A stretch of DNA of 64,000 nucleotides from Rhodanobacter sp. DHG33. GTDB lineage: Bacteria; Pseudomonadota; Gammaproteobacteria; Xanthomonadales; Rhodanobacteraceae. The position numbers and the translations under genes are program-made. How positions within the stretch are numbered: position 1 is the stretch's first letter; the number at the start of each line of letters is the position of its first letter. The notes under the pieces are model-generated. The model was given only the letters and a program-made list of their open reading frames with translations. It did no database searches and was not told where the DNA came from. The stretch covers positions 62,001 to 126,000 of the forward strand of contig NZ_JACYXM010000009.1 in NCBI RefSeq assembly GCF_014843005.1, in the 5' to 3' direction. This document shows positions 38,916 through 46,260 of the stretch, in pieces.

Positions 38916-39379
38916 CCAGGTCGCCCCCCCACTCTGTACGCAGAACGATGAGCCGTGCGTGGCACACCTCCCTTGAACACAATACCGCCAGGCGAGACCT
39001 GAGCGAACCTTGCTTGATACGGGCAAGCGCGTTGCCGTTGCTGGAAAAGTACCAGCACAGGAACAAACGCCTGGAAACGCACCGACGAATGCCATGAAGG
39101 TCTATCCTCCCTCCAGCCGAAAGACTCTGCTCCGGATCGAAAGCAGACCACCTGGGGACCATTCAAACGGACTGTAACTTGCCTTCGTACCGCCGAGGGA
39201 TACCTGCCCTCCTGGAATAGAGTGCAGCGCCCCGTGAGTGGCGCATCGTTCCTCGAAAAAAGCGACACGTTGCAGCTGCACGATACCCCAGCGCATTCCC
39301 CCTCCCGCATTTCTGCCACGGCGCCCCCTAACGGTTTCTACAACACTGCGCGTCGTCCACCTTTAGAAAGGAGAGACCG
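38916..39379. other. 464-base stretch with decayed cassette sequence
   Basis: Overlapping minus-strand frames exist here, including a 64-codon frame at 39102-39296 with GGGAGGGGGA before its ATG. They switch frame relative to one another, as in a broken gene. A lone CCCTAAC at 39326-39332 marks a possible array end. The last bases (AAAGGAGAGACCG) are the ribosome site of the next gene. Confidence 0.45.
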
Positions 39380-40246
39380 ATGGAACCGTATGCCGACCCG
39401 CACGCACACACCCAACCCGTGCGCGAACACCATGTCCATCAGCGCCACTTCGACCGCCTGGTGATGCTCGCGGACGGCGTGTTCGCCATTGCGCTGACCC
39501 TATCGGCCGTTGAATTGCGACCGGAAGCCCAGCCCGGCCAGAGCCTGCTCGAAGTCTGGGGCGCCCCGCTGCTGGTGTATTTCTTCAGCTTCTTCTGGAT
39601 CGCCAGCGTGTGGTACCAGCACCGGCGCGCCATGGCCCAACTGCGCCGCATCGATGCGCCGTTGACCGTGCTGACCATGCTGCTGCTCAGCCTGGTGGCG
39701 CTGGTGCCGGTGTTGATCCGCAACATGATCATCAACGGCACCCTGCAAGTGGTCCATAAGATTCCGCTAAGTGTTGGGCTTCACGCGATGGTCGCCGGCG
39801 GCAAGTTGCCCGATGTCTTGCCGGCAACCAGTACAGGCCCCGTGTTCGAGTCGGCACTCGTGTTCTCGACCAACGGACTCATTCCGTACGCGCTCATCAT
39901 GCTTACGATCCAGCTCTGCCTGACGGCCGCGTGGGGCTATGCGGCTTTCCTCGCCAGACTTGCGCCGGATCTCGTGCCCGCTCGTGCCAAGGCATGGCTG
40001 ATGCACGACCTGTCTCTCACCGTGCTGTGGGCTACGCTCATGGCCTGGCTCCAACACATGCTCTGGCTGGCGGCGATCATGCTGGTGGTGGTCGTAGCCT
40101 TGCGCATCGTCGAGAGGCGCATGCGACGCAGCGCGGCAACCGCGGAAGCAAGCCACGGAAGAAGCCCGCCAGCAGAAGGGGCCGCACCGCAGCCCGCCGC
40201 GGAGGCCGCCGAGGTGCCCACGGGTGGAACACCACCCTCACCCTGA
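39380..40246 (+). CDS. TMEM175-like (DUF1211) membrane protein
   Basis: The protein has 288 residues starting MEPYADPHAHTQPVREHHVH. The first helix has MLADGVFAIALTLSAVEL, the TMEM175/DUF1211 signature (xDGVFAIxxT). About six hydrophobic segments follow (WIASVWYQHRRAMAQ loop, LTMLLLSLVALVPVLIRNM). The C-terminal 50 residues are Ala/Pro/Glu-rich and likely disordered. It is probably a cation channel or relative. It is the second member of this family in the window, and its sequence is quite different from the dnaK-linked one. AAGGAG precedes the start. Confidence 0.85.
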   Translation: MEPYADPHAHTQPVREHHVHQRHFDRLVMLADGVFAIALTLSAVELRPEAQPGQSLLEVWGAPLLVYFFSFFWIASVWYQHRRAMAQLRRIDAPLTVLTMLLLSLVALVPVLIRNMIINGTLQVVHKIPLSVGLHAMVAGGKLPDVLPATSTGPVFESALVFSTNGLIPYALIMLTIQLCLTAAWGYAAFLARLAPDLVPARAKAWLMHDLSLTVLWATLMAWLQHMLWLAAIMLVVVVALRIVERRMRRSAATAEASHGRSPPAEGAAPQPAAEAAEVPTGGTPPSP

Positions 40247-40269
40247 AAGCTATCGAGGAGGGATTTCGC

Positions 40270-40803
40270 ATGGCGAAGCTTGTTTACGGATTGATGCAAT
40301 CCTTGGATGGCTATGTCGACCACCAAGCCTTAGGGCCGCCTACTCCGTCGGTCTCTCGTTACTTCGTAGACCACCTGCGAGGTCTGGCGGGCATGCTCTA
40401 CGGCCGCCGCATGTACGAGATCATGCGCTATTGGGATAACGACCATCCGGATTGGGACGCCGAGGACCACAACTTTGCCGCGGTATGGCGCAGCAAGCCG
40501 AAGTGGGTCGTGTCGCGCACGCTGAAATCGGTCGGCCCGAACGCCACCCTTGTCGCCGATGACATCGAGGCAGTCATCCGGGAGCTGAAGGCCAAGCTTT
40601 CCGGCGAGATCGATGTCGCCGGACCCGACCTGGCGCGAAGCATCGCCGATCTGGGTCTTATGGATGAATACCAGCTCTACCTCCGCCCCCTCGTGCTTGG
40701 CCATGGCAAGCCCTTCTTCGCCGGGCCTCGGCCGCCACTCCGCTTCGTAGCCAGCGATGTAATCGGCGATGACGTCATCCGGTTGACGTACGTGCCTGCT
40801 TAA
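40270..40803 (+). CDS. RibD C-terminal/dihydrofolate reductase-like protein
   Basis: The protein has 177 residues starting MAKLVYGLMQSLDGYVDHQA after GGAGGG. The DHFR/RibD-C fold is shown by GMLYGRRMYEIMRYW, KPKWVVSRTLKSVGPNATLV, IDVAGPDLARSIADLGLMDE and LRPLVLGHGKPFF. Members use NADPH; most of this group (YyaP-like) have unknown substrates and are not true folate enzymes. It starts 23 bases after the TMEM175-like gene on the same strand, so the two probably form an operon. Confidence 0.88.
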   Translation: MAKLVYGLMQSLDGYVDHQALGPPTPSVSRYFVDHLRGLAGMLYGRRMYEIMRYWDNDHPDWDAEDHNFAAVWRSKPKWVVSRTLKSVGPNATLVADDIEAVIRELKAKLSGEIDVAGPDLARSIADLGLMDEYQLYLRPLVLGHGKPFFAGPRPPLRFVASDVIGDDVIRLTYVPA

Positions 40804-40857
40804 TCGCGCGTCCATCGATGCGATGAATAAATCATCCGTAGCGCCGCAAACAAATCC

Positions 40858-40906
40858 ATGCCATTGCGGCGTGATTAATCCATCCTTATTAATCACCCAA
40901 TGGCAT
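40858..40906. repeat. long two-part inverted repeat
   Basis: ATGCCATTG (40858-40866) pairs with CAATGGCAT (40898-40906). Inside it, GTGATTAAT (40871-40879) pairs with ATTAATCAC (40888-40896). There is no clear T run, so it is either a weak terminator or a protein-binding dyad. The rest of 40804-41102 is AT-rich and shows no gene. Confidence 0.6.
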
Positions 40907-41102
40907 CTGACAAAATAAAGTCCTATCCCTACATATTTATTCCATTACCTGACAGATTTTCTTTTTCTCCCCACTTATTATGAAACCGCCAAGGCACCCT
41001 CGCCCCGGCCGGAGAAAACCCGCACTACCAAAACCAACGCGGGCCGCATGGGCTGCAACCCATACGACCCGCTAACCACCACCAACTAAGAAGGAGTTGA
41101 TC

Positions 41103-41459
41103 ATGGCTAACCCCAATCATACGGCAGCCCCACACGCCGCTGTGCCCATCCCCACCAACCCGCTCTCGCGCCCCTACTGGACCCGCGCCGAGGCCAGTCC
41201 CGACGAACACGACGCCGCCACCCTAGCCGGCCTCGCCATCGCCATCCACGCCCTCGCCCGCGTGCTGACCAATAGCGAAGCTTTCCGCGACCAGCACGCC
41301 AACAGCCAAAGCGACACCCTCGACCCCGGCTGTAGTCCCCTCGACACCCCCACCACCGAAGGCCTCTTCGCCGCCTTGTACTTCCTCAGCGAACAAGCCG
41401 AACAGCTCAGCCAGCCACTCCTTCCCCCGCCACCCCACTCGGGCGACCTGCCGTACTGA
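41103..41459 (+). CDS. small hypothetical protein
   Basis: The protein has 118 residues, ATG at 41103 six bases after AAGGAG. It starts MANPNHTAAPHAAVPIPTNP, continues EHDAATLAGLAIAIHALARV and ends in TTEGLFAALYFLSEQAEQLS plus a Pro-rich tail. The helical centre resembles short DUF3077/DUF6124-like proteins, but this is a weak impression. No signal peptide or membrane segment is seen. The 21-bp palindrome array begins 37 bases after its stop. Confidence 0.65.
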   Translation: MANPNHTAAPHAAVPIPTNPLSRPYWTRAEASPDEHDAATLAGLAIAIHALARVLTNSEAFRDQHANSQSDTLDPGCSPLDTPTTEGLFAALYFLSEQAEQLSQPLLPPPPHSGDLPY

Positions 41460-41496
41460 ACGGCGGAGCTCGCAGCTCCATCGCCCAGCCTCCGAA

Positions 41497-41767
41497 CTCG
41501 GACTGCCGAGCAAAAAGCTCGGCAGTCCGAGAAAAAAGCTCGACGCGCCGAGTTCAACAGCTCGGGCGTCCGAGCAAAAAGCTCGAGTCGCCGAGTTCAG
41601 AGCTCGACCAATCGAGCAAAAAGCTCGACACGCCGAGTCCAAAGCTCCGCCGGCCGAGTAAATAACTCGGCGCACCGAGTCCAGAACTGCACGCGCCGAG
41701 CAAATTACTCGGCCCGCCGAGCTTTTTGCTCGGCCGCCCGAGCTCAAAGCTCGGCCGCCGCAACTCG
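41497..41767. repeat. array of CTCG-N6-CGAG palindromes at exact 21-bp spacing
   Basis: CTCG (or a one-base variant) begins at 41497, 41518, 41539, 41561, 41582, 41603, 41624, 41645, 41666, 41687, 41708, 41729 and 41750. Every step is 21 bases except one of 22. Each is followed six bases later by CGAG, forming a dyad with a variable centre. The seven bases between dyads are often A-rich (CAAAAAG several times, CTTTTTG once). A final CTCG at 41764 breaks the phase. The period equals two DNA turns. All frames are partly open, giving 7-residue pseudo-repeats. No known element matches. Confidence 0.85.
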
Positions 41768-41805
41768 GCACCCGGCATACCCCGCCCTGCACGTGCCGCA
41801 GGCAC

Positions 41806-41847
41806 AAAAAAGCCCGGCGCATGCCGCGATTGCCAACATGCGCCGGG
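41806..41847 (-). terminator. intrinsic terminator pointing left, without an obvious gene
   Basis: On the minus strand CCCGGCGCATG pairs with CATGCGCCGGG (11 bases) around a 13-base loop, followed by CTTTTTTG. It implies a leftward transcript from 41850-42130. Confidence 0.8.
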
Positions 41848-42130
41848 TGGTAGTGCCCACACGTCAGGGGTTACGCCGGCGTGTTGCCCTGCACCGGCTC
41901 GGGCGCACCGCGCGCCGCCCCGCGGGCAAAGCGGGCACTGAGGTCGCGGCGCAGGTCTTCCAGGCCCTGATTTCTGCCGCTGACCGCAGCAGACCGTAAG
42001 CTGTGGGCGCATCGCCGATCACTACCAGAGAGCGCAGATCCGTTGGAACCTTGCTCGATCGCTGGAGAGGCAACGGTGCGTCAAAGAACAAGGATGTATA
42101 ACAGCCATCTCATTCTATAGTGGTCTTGCG
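41848..42130. other. stretch without a supported gene; possible C-terminal gene remnant
   Basis: A minus-strand frame ending at TAA 41874-41872 reads NQGLEDLRRDLSARFARGAA before its stop. That has the look of a real protein end and would use the terminator at 41806-41847, but no upstream start or domain can be supported. The 42080-42130 part is the promoter region of the HEPN-like gene. Confidence 0.35.
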
Positions 42131-42652
42131 ATGACAAGCACGCCCAAAACCAAGAGAGTGGACATCGGCAACTGGCTCGATATGGACCCTGCCTGGGAGG
42201 GAACGTATGCCATGAATTCAAGCGCCGAGGCCAGGCGGGAATGGGTTATATATGCAAAGTCTGTGACTCTTAGCACATCCGCCCCTGAGAACGTCCAATC
42301 GCTCTTTACCACGACTATCAATGCGTTGGTTTACAGCTACTTCTACTACCCGCTAATGACTTTGTGCGCGGATCAGTTGCTTCGGGTCGTTGAAACTGCG
42401 GTCCAGGAGAAATGCAAACAATTAGGGGCACCAGCGTTCCACACATTAGGATCGGCTATAGACTGGCTAATTGCGAGAAAGATAATTCCACACACTGATT
42501 GCGATCGATGGAGTGCAATGCGGACATTACGCAACTTCAGTGCGCATCCACGTTCTCAACTCATCGCTAACGTGGCCATGATGCGTATGCAAGTCGAAGC
42601 GTCGGCTGAGTTAATAAATAGTTTGTTTCCCGAGCAAATGGCTCAAAGCTAG
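42131..42652 (+). CDS. HEPN-like protein (putative RNase or partner) of the island
   Basis: The protein has 173 residues. It is alpha-helical throughout (VYSYFYYPLMTLCADQLLRV, RWSAMRTLRNFSAHPRSQLI). RNFSAH at residues 134-139 matches the Rx4H motif of HEPN domains, many of which are RNases in defence or toxin systems; the resemblance to DUF4145-type proteins is moderate. It lies 24 bases before the PLD-like nuclease gene in the same direction. GC content is visibly lower than in flanking genes, suggesting transfer. Activity is unproven. Confidence 0.6.
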   Translation: MTSTPKTKRVDIGNWLDMDPAWEGTYAMNSSAEARREWVIYAKSVTLSTSAPENVQSLFTTTINALVYSYFYYPLMTLCADQLLRVVETAVQEKCKQLGAPAFHTLGSAIDWLIARKIIPHTDCDRWSAMRTLRNFSAHPRSQLIANVAMMRMQVEASAELINSLFPEQMAQS

Positions 42653-42676
42653 CCATCATCTACGAGAGCAGCGACG

Positions 42677-43945
42677 ATGCTATTCACCAATTCCAACGCG
42701 CGCGGGGACTTCATACGCAATGCACTTATGGACGCTGCGCGAATCGATGAGCCGGTATTCGTCGCTACAGCATTCTTTACCGACTACGGCATCCTGAAGA
42801 GCATTGCGCAGTCAAGCCATCGCGTTCGGCTTGTCGTTCGCCTTGGGTATCCCACCTCGCCGATAGCCCTCGGGGAGGCGCTCAAAGATCCTTACGTAGA
42901 CATCCGCTTTTTCACGGATCATTCCTTTCACCCTAAGCTCTATATCTTTGGCGACCGTCTTGCCTACCTTGGCTCTGCCAATCTCACCAGCGCAGCTGTC
43001 ATCTCGAACCAGGAAATACTGGCCGCTATCCCGGCCGAGGATGATCGATTTGAAGACCTGGCCGCCCTCTTTGGCGAATATTGGGAGCAAGCGTCGGTCC
43101 TTACTTCCGATGCGCTTGCCAAGTACCGCCTGGCATTTGACTCTTACAAAGAGATTGACGCGGGCATCACCGAGCTCGAGAAGAAGGTTGACGTTGCGTT
43201 GGGGCGGGTGTACTTCACAAACATTGATCGCGGCAAGCAAAAGAAAACCAAGGAAAACGTTTTTATTGACAGTTATAGGCGCACTTACCAGGAAGGAGTC
43301 AGCGCGTTCAATTTTATTCGGCAAAAGTATGTCGAATACGGCAAGCGAAAGGTTTCAGAGAGTGAGCTCCCATTACGCCTGGAGATCGATTCGTTCTTTA
43401 GCTTTGTCCGCGACCACATAGCCTATGGCGAGAAATGGATGGAGCCTCAACTTGGCTGGAATGATGGCCACCTTTCTGCACTGATCGATGCTTTTCAGCA
43501 GTGGCATGCCGCGCCCTTTCCGCATCTAGAATCAAAGATCATCCACGAAAATTATCCACGCCTTCGCTCCGTCTTTGAAACTGAGGGCGCCCTTCAAAAA
43601 GCTGACGATCAACTGCTCTTTGAGGCACTTCTTACGCTCCACTCCTTTCACGACAGCCTGCGTTTCCACAAAGGAGGCATCCCCGGACTCCGGGAGGCCT
43701 TTATCGATGGCAACGATCCAACAAAAGTGAGAAATAGCCTTGCTTACTTGGTTCATGGAAAGGATGAAGTGGTGCAACGCATGGCCAACCTTATCTATAA
43801 CGCAGACTACAAGCTGAACTCCTTTGCCACTGCAAATGTCCAGGAAATGATTGGGTGGCAGAACAAGGATGAGCTACCGGTGATCAATGGCCGCACCACC
43901 AAAATCCTCCGATACTTTGGATTCGATGTCCGTCAGCTGAAATAA
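42677..43945 (+). CDS. phospholipase D-like (HKD) nuclease-family protein
   Basis: The protein has 422 residues. The N-terminal PLD fold has FVATAFFTDYGILKSI, then HPKLYIFGDRLAYLGSANLT near residue 85 (H-x-K-x4-D with trailing SxN). Only one HKD motif is present, so it would work as a dimer, as BfiI-type nucleases do. The remaining 280 residues are helical and unrecognised (FDSYKEIDAGITELEKKVDV, LRFHKGGIPGLREAFIDGND). It pairs with the upstream HEPN-like gene. A defence nuclease is the most likely role. The GC is low relative to the chromosome. Confidence 0.8.
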   Translation: MLFTNSNARGDFIRNALMDAARIDEPVFVATAFFTDYGILKSIAQSSHRVRLVVRLGYPTSPIALGEALKDPYVDIRFFTDHSFHPKLYIFGDRLAYLGSANLTSAAVISNQEILAAIPAEDDRFEDLAALFGEYWEQASVLTSDALAKYRLAFDSYKEIDAGITELEKKVDVALGRVYFTNIDRGKQKKTKENVFIDSYRRTYQEGVSAFNFIRQKYVEYGKRKVSESELPLRLEIDSFFSFVRDHIAYGEKWMEPQLGWNDGHLSALIDAFQQWHAAPFPHLESKIIHENYPRLRSVFETEGALQKADDQLLFEALLTLHSFHDSLRFHKGGIPGLREAFIDGNDPTKVRNSLAYLVHGKDEVVQRMANLIYNADYKLNSFATANVQEMIGWQNKDELPVINGRTTKILRYFGFDVRQLK

Positions 43946-43996
43946 ATGGCTGCCGCCATGGTGGCAACTTGCCTCGCCTGGAAGAAAACAGAAAGA

Positions 43997-44051
43997 CCGC
44001 CAATATGGCGGCCTTTCACGAATTGGTGCACGGTGAAGGAATCGAACCTCC
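43997..44051 (-). other. tRNA 3'-end-like remnant followed by a hairpin
   Basis: On the minus strand GGAGGTTCGATTCCTTC (T-arm with 5-base stem) is followed by ACCGTGCACCA (acceptor strand plus CCA). Thirteen to fifteen bases later comes a CCGCC/GGCGG hairpin with TCTTTCTG. No matching 5' acceptor strand or D-arm exists upstream, so it is not a complete tRNA. Such 3' ends are typical integration-site scars. It lies just after the HNH gene. Confidence 0.4.
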
Positions 44052-44144
44052 AGGATCTACTCTTGGAAATCGAATGACTTTGAATCAGAAGACATGACCC
44101 TGGTAGCGATTCCGTCCGCCCGGGCCGCGCAGCTGTCGGTGAAT

Positions 44145-45455
44145 TCATTCGGCGCGGCTCGTACTCCTGATAATGGACACAAGCTCATCGATCGACAGCG
44201 CAGGCTTTCGACGATGAAGCATCGCATGACAATTTGGACAGACTGGGCGAAGGTCATTGATTGGGTCTAGCACGTACTCTTCCCCTACCTCGGCCAGAGG
44301 CTTGAGGTGGTGTACATGGATATAGCCGTTACCTAGCTCACCATAGACACTCTCGAAGTTGAACTCGCAGACTACGCATCTAGCCTTCCAGTGCGCGATG
44401 CATTTGCGGCGCGCGTTGGGGTCCCGCTCATAGATATTGACGGTGATCTGCTTCTTAGCCCCCTCAATTATGCCCTGCGGTTCCGCCTCAATCTCCTCGG
44501 GTGGCACTTCAGGATGCGCTTGAGGATCGCCAGCAAAAGTCCAAATAAGCTTGACCGGGGAGGTGTCTTCAACTCCCTTGGCGCGTGCTTGTCCTGCATA
44601 GGTGAACGGCGCGCGATCATCCTCGCGATAGAAGACATGCACCACCGCGCCATCGGCCAATAGCGCCTGAATCGAAGGGTGCTCTAGGCGCGAACCTGTC
44701 TTCCCATACCACACCAGGTCATCGCCGATGAATTTGTTCTCATAGTCATGGCCAGTTCGTCCGGCGGTGCCCACCGAGCAGAAGACGAAGTGGACGCCGT
44801 GATGCTCGAGGTACCCTGTGTACCAAGGGCCACCCTGTGCTGGCTCAATGCCCACAGCTTCTTGCAATGCTGCGCGGGTATACGATCCACCGATATCGAA
44901 ATCCAGATTCAGAGCCATAGCTTGGTCTGCTGACTGAGGGCTCCTTGCCCCAGTATTGCTGGTGAGGCGAAGAGCATCCAATATCCGTGCACTTGGGCCT
45001 TCCTTGAGCACGGTGAAGCCCTGGACGATAGCCGTTGGTTTGCGTTCGGCAAGCTGATTGAAATCGCGAATATGGATCGCGACCGGCTCCAAGTCCGTCA
45101 AGAAGAATGTGTACTCCCAGGTCGCCCCATCTTCCATCCTGCCCCACAGGGACTCCGCCATCAGCGCACTCTGGCATTTGTAGGCGACGGTACCCCTATA
45201 GAAAAACTGGCGCCTCCTATAGAAAAGCGCCGTATCTCCTGTAGCCATGCGGCGCCACTTCTTGGCGTTGCCATCATCCTCGCCAGGAGTAACACCCCAC
45301 ACCGCCACTGACTCACCGAACTTGCTGGCAACCAGAGATCTCTCCTCCTGTGAGAGGAATGGGGCCAAGCGAGCGATCGACACGGGGTTCTGGATCGTAT
45401 CCACGAAGTGCTTGTAGGCAACATCGTCCGCGCACGGTTGCAAGATCAGTTGCAT
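44145..45455 (-). CDS. McrA-like HNH endonuclease with EVE-like and DUF3427-like domains
   Basis: The protein has 436 residues. Residues about 40-150 look like an EVE/PUA-type reader (KWRRMATGDTALFYRRRQFF, WEYTFFLTDLEPV). Residues about 190-300 resemble DUF3427 (GGSYTRAALQEAVGIEPAQG, DDLVWYGKTGSRLEHPSIQA). Residues about 360-415 are an HNH nuclease (CVVCEFNFESVYGELG, HVHHLKPLAEVG, DLRPVCPNCHAMLH). This reader-reader-HNH layout fits type IV restriction of modified DNA. It follows the MazG-like gene by 10 bases. The domain calls other than HNH are from pattern only. Confidence 0.8.
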   Translation of the reverse strand: MQLILQPCADDVAYKHFVDTIQNPVSIARLAPFLSQEERSLVASKFGESVAVWGVTPGEDDGNAKKWRRMATGDTALFYRRRQFFYRGTVAYKCQSALMAESLWGRMEDGATWEYTFFLTDLEPVAIHIRDFNQLAERKPTAIVQGFTVLKEGPSARILDALRLTSNTGARSPQSADQAMALNLDFDIGGSYTRAALQEAVGIEPAQGGPWYTGYLEHHGVHFVFCSVGTAGRTGHDYENKFIGDDLVWYGKTGSRLEHPSIQALLADGAVVHVFYREDDRAPFTYAGQARAKGVEDTSPVKLIWTFAGDPQAHPEVPPEEIEAEPQGIIEGAKKQITVNIYERDPNARRKCIAHWKARCVVCEFNFESVYGELGNGYIHVHHLKPLAEVGEEYVLDPINDLRPVCPNCHAMLHRRKPALSIDELVSIIRSTSRAE

Positions 45456-45465
45456 ATGCTTCCCT

Positions 45466-45810
45466 TCAAAGTTCTGTGTATTTCTTGGCTGAACCCTTGG
45501 CCTTTTCTACCGGGTACTTGGCAGCGTTCTTACTGAGCTTGGATAGGATTGCCTGCTCTAGGTCGATCCCTAAGTTGTCGCAGAACTCAATAAGGTACAC
45601 GGCAATATCCGCCGCCTCATCGGCCAACTCTCCTTTTGCTTGAGAGGCGTGGACCTCGCTTTCCTCGGGGCTCTTCCATTGGAAGTGCTCCAGCAACTCA
45701 GTTGCCTCCAAGACGACGGAAATGGCGAGGTTCTTAGGATTGTGGAACTGCATCCAATCGCGGGCATCGCGGAACTCGCGGATCTTGAGTTGGATTGCGT
45801 TGAGGTCCAT
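45466..45810 (-). CDS. MazG-like nucleotide pyrophosphohydrolase
   Basis: The ATG at 45810 gives 114 residues starting MDLNAIQLKIREFRDARDWM. The MazG/iMazG metal motif is present: VVLEATELLEHFQWK (ExxE) and ELADEAADIAVYLIEFCDNL (ExxD). The enzyme removes pyrophosphate from NTPs or dNTPs, including damaged or modified ones. The HNH gene starts 10 bases later, with its ribosome site in the end of this gene. The 45811-46091 stretch upstream holds only its promoter region. Confidence 0.9.
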   Translation of the reverse strand: MDLNAIQLKIREFRDARDWMQFHNPKNLAISVVLEATELLEHFQWKSPEESEVHASQAKGELADEAADIAVYLIEFCDNLGIDLEQAILSKLSKNAAKYPVEKAKGSAKKYTEL

Positions 45811-46091
45811 GTGCAGGCTCCCAATGTTAGATAGGTCGAGCAGATGATTGGGGCGAAACGCAAAACGCGAATCACGTCCGTACCATATGCGACAGAGCCT
45901 ATGCGAGTTCACCACTGAGTATCTAGATGCGGCAATGGGCATCTAAGGGCAGAACTAATCGAATGCGAATCCAATCGCGATTCAGGAAAATAATACGGTG
46001 GCCGCGAAATAGACCGGGCCGAACACGCAATCACGTTAGCCAACGTTCGAACTGATTGTGCCCCAAGGACTTCTAGCCAGACGATCGGGCA

Positions 46092-46119
46092 ATAAAAAAC
46101 CCGCCTAAGCGGCGGGTTT
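46092..46119 (-). terminator. intrinsic terminator after leuU
   Basis: On the minus strand AAACCCGCC and GGCGGGTTT form a 9-base stem with a GCTTA loop and a T run. It ends the tpiA-secG-leuU transcript. Confidence 0.88.
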
Positions 46120-46163
46120 TCCTAGTCTTTCTGGTCCATTCTGGACATCGTCGGACTATACAT

Positions 46164-46248
46164 TGGTGCCCAAGAGGGGACTCGAACCCCTACGCCTTTC
46201 AGCGCTACCACCTCAAGGTAGTGCGTCTACCAATTCCGCCACCTGGGC
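46164..46248 (-). tRNA. leuU: tRNA-Leu (anticodon GAG)
   Basis: The sequence is 85 bases with an encoded CCA. The acceptor strands GCCCAGG and CTTGGGC pair. The anticodon loop is CTTGAGG within CACTACCTTGAGGTGGT, giving GAG. A long variable arm (class II) and the T-arm GGGGTTCGAGTCCCC are present. It lies 12 bases after secG, the same order as E. coli secG-leuU. Confidence 0.97.
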
Positions 46249-46260
46249 AGGTGTCTTACT

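Noticed and set aside
38879-39319. 146-codon minus-strand frame in the decayed cassette area
   Set aside because: Coding look switches between frames, and the expected attC partner is missing; treated as broken sequence.
30841-39379. Integron integrase or transposase within the cassette region
   Set aside because: No tyrosine recombinase or transposase motifs seen in any frame of the window.
41497-41767. CRISPR array
   Set aside because: Units are only 21 bases, the constant part is a 4+4 palindrome, and there is no cas gene or spacer structure.
44024-44110. A functional tRNA gene
   Set aside because: T-arm and CCA end exist, but no complementary 5' acceptor strand or D-arm can be found.
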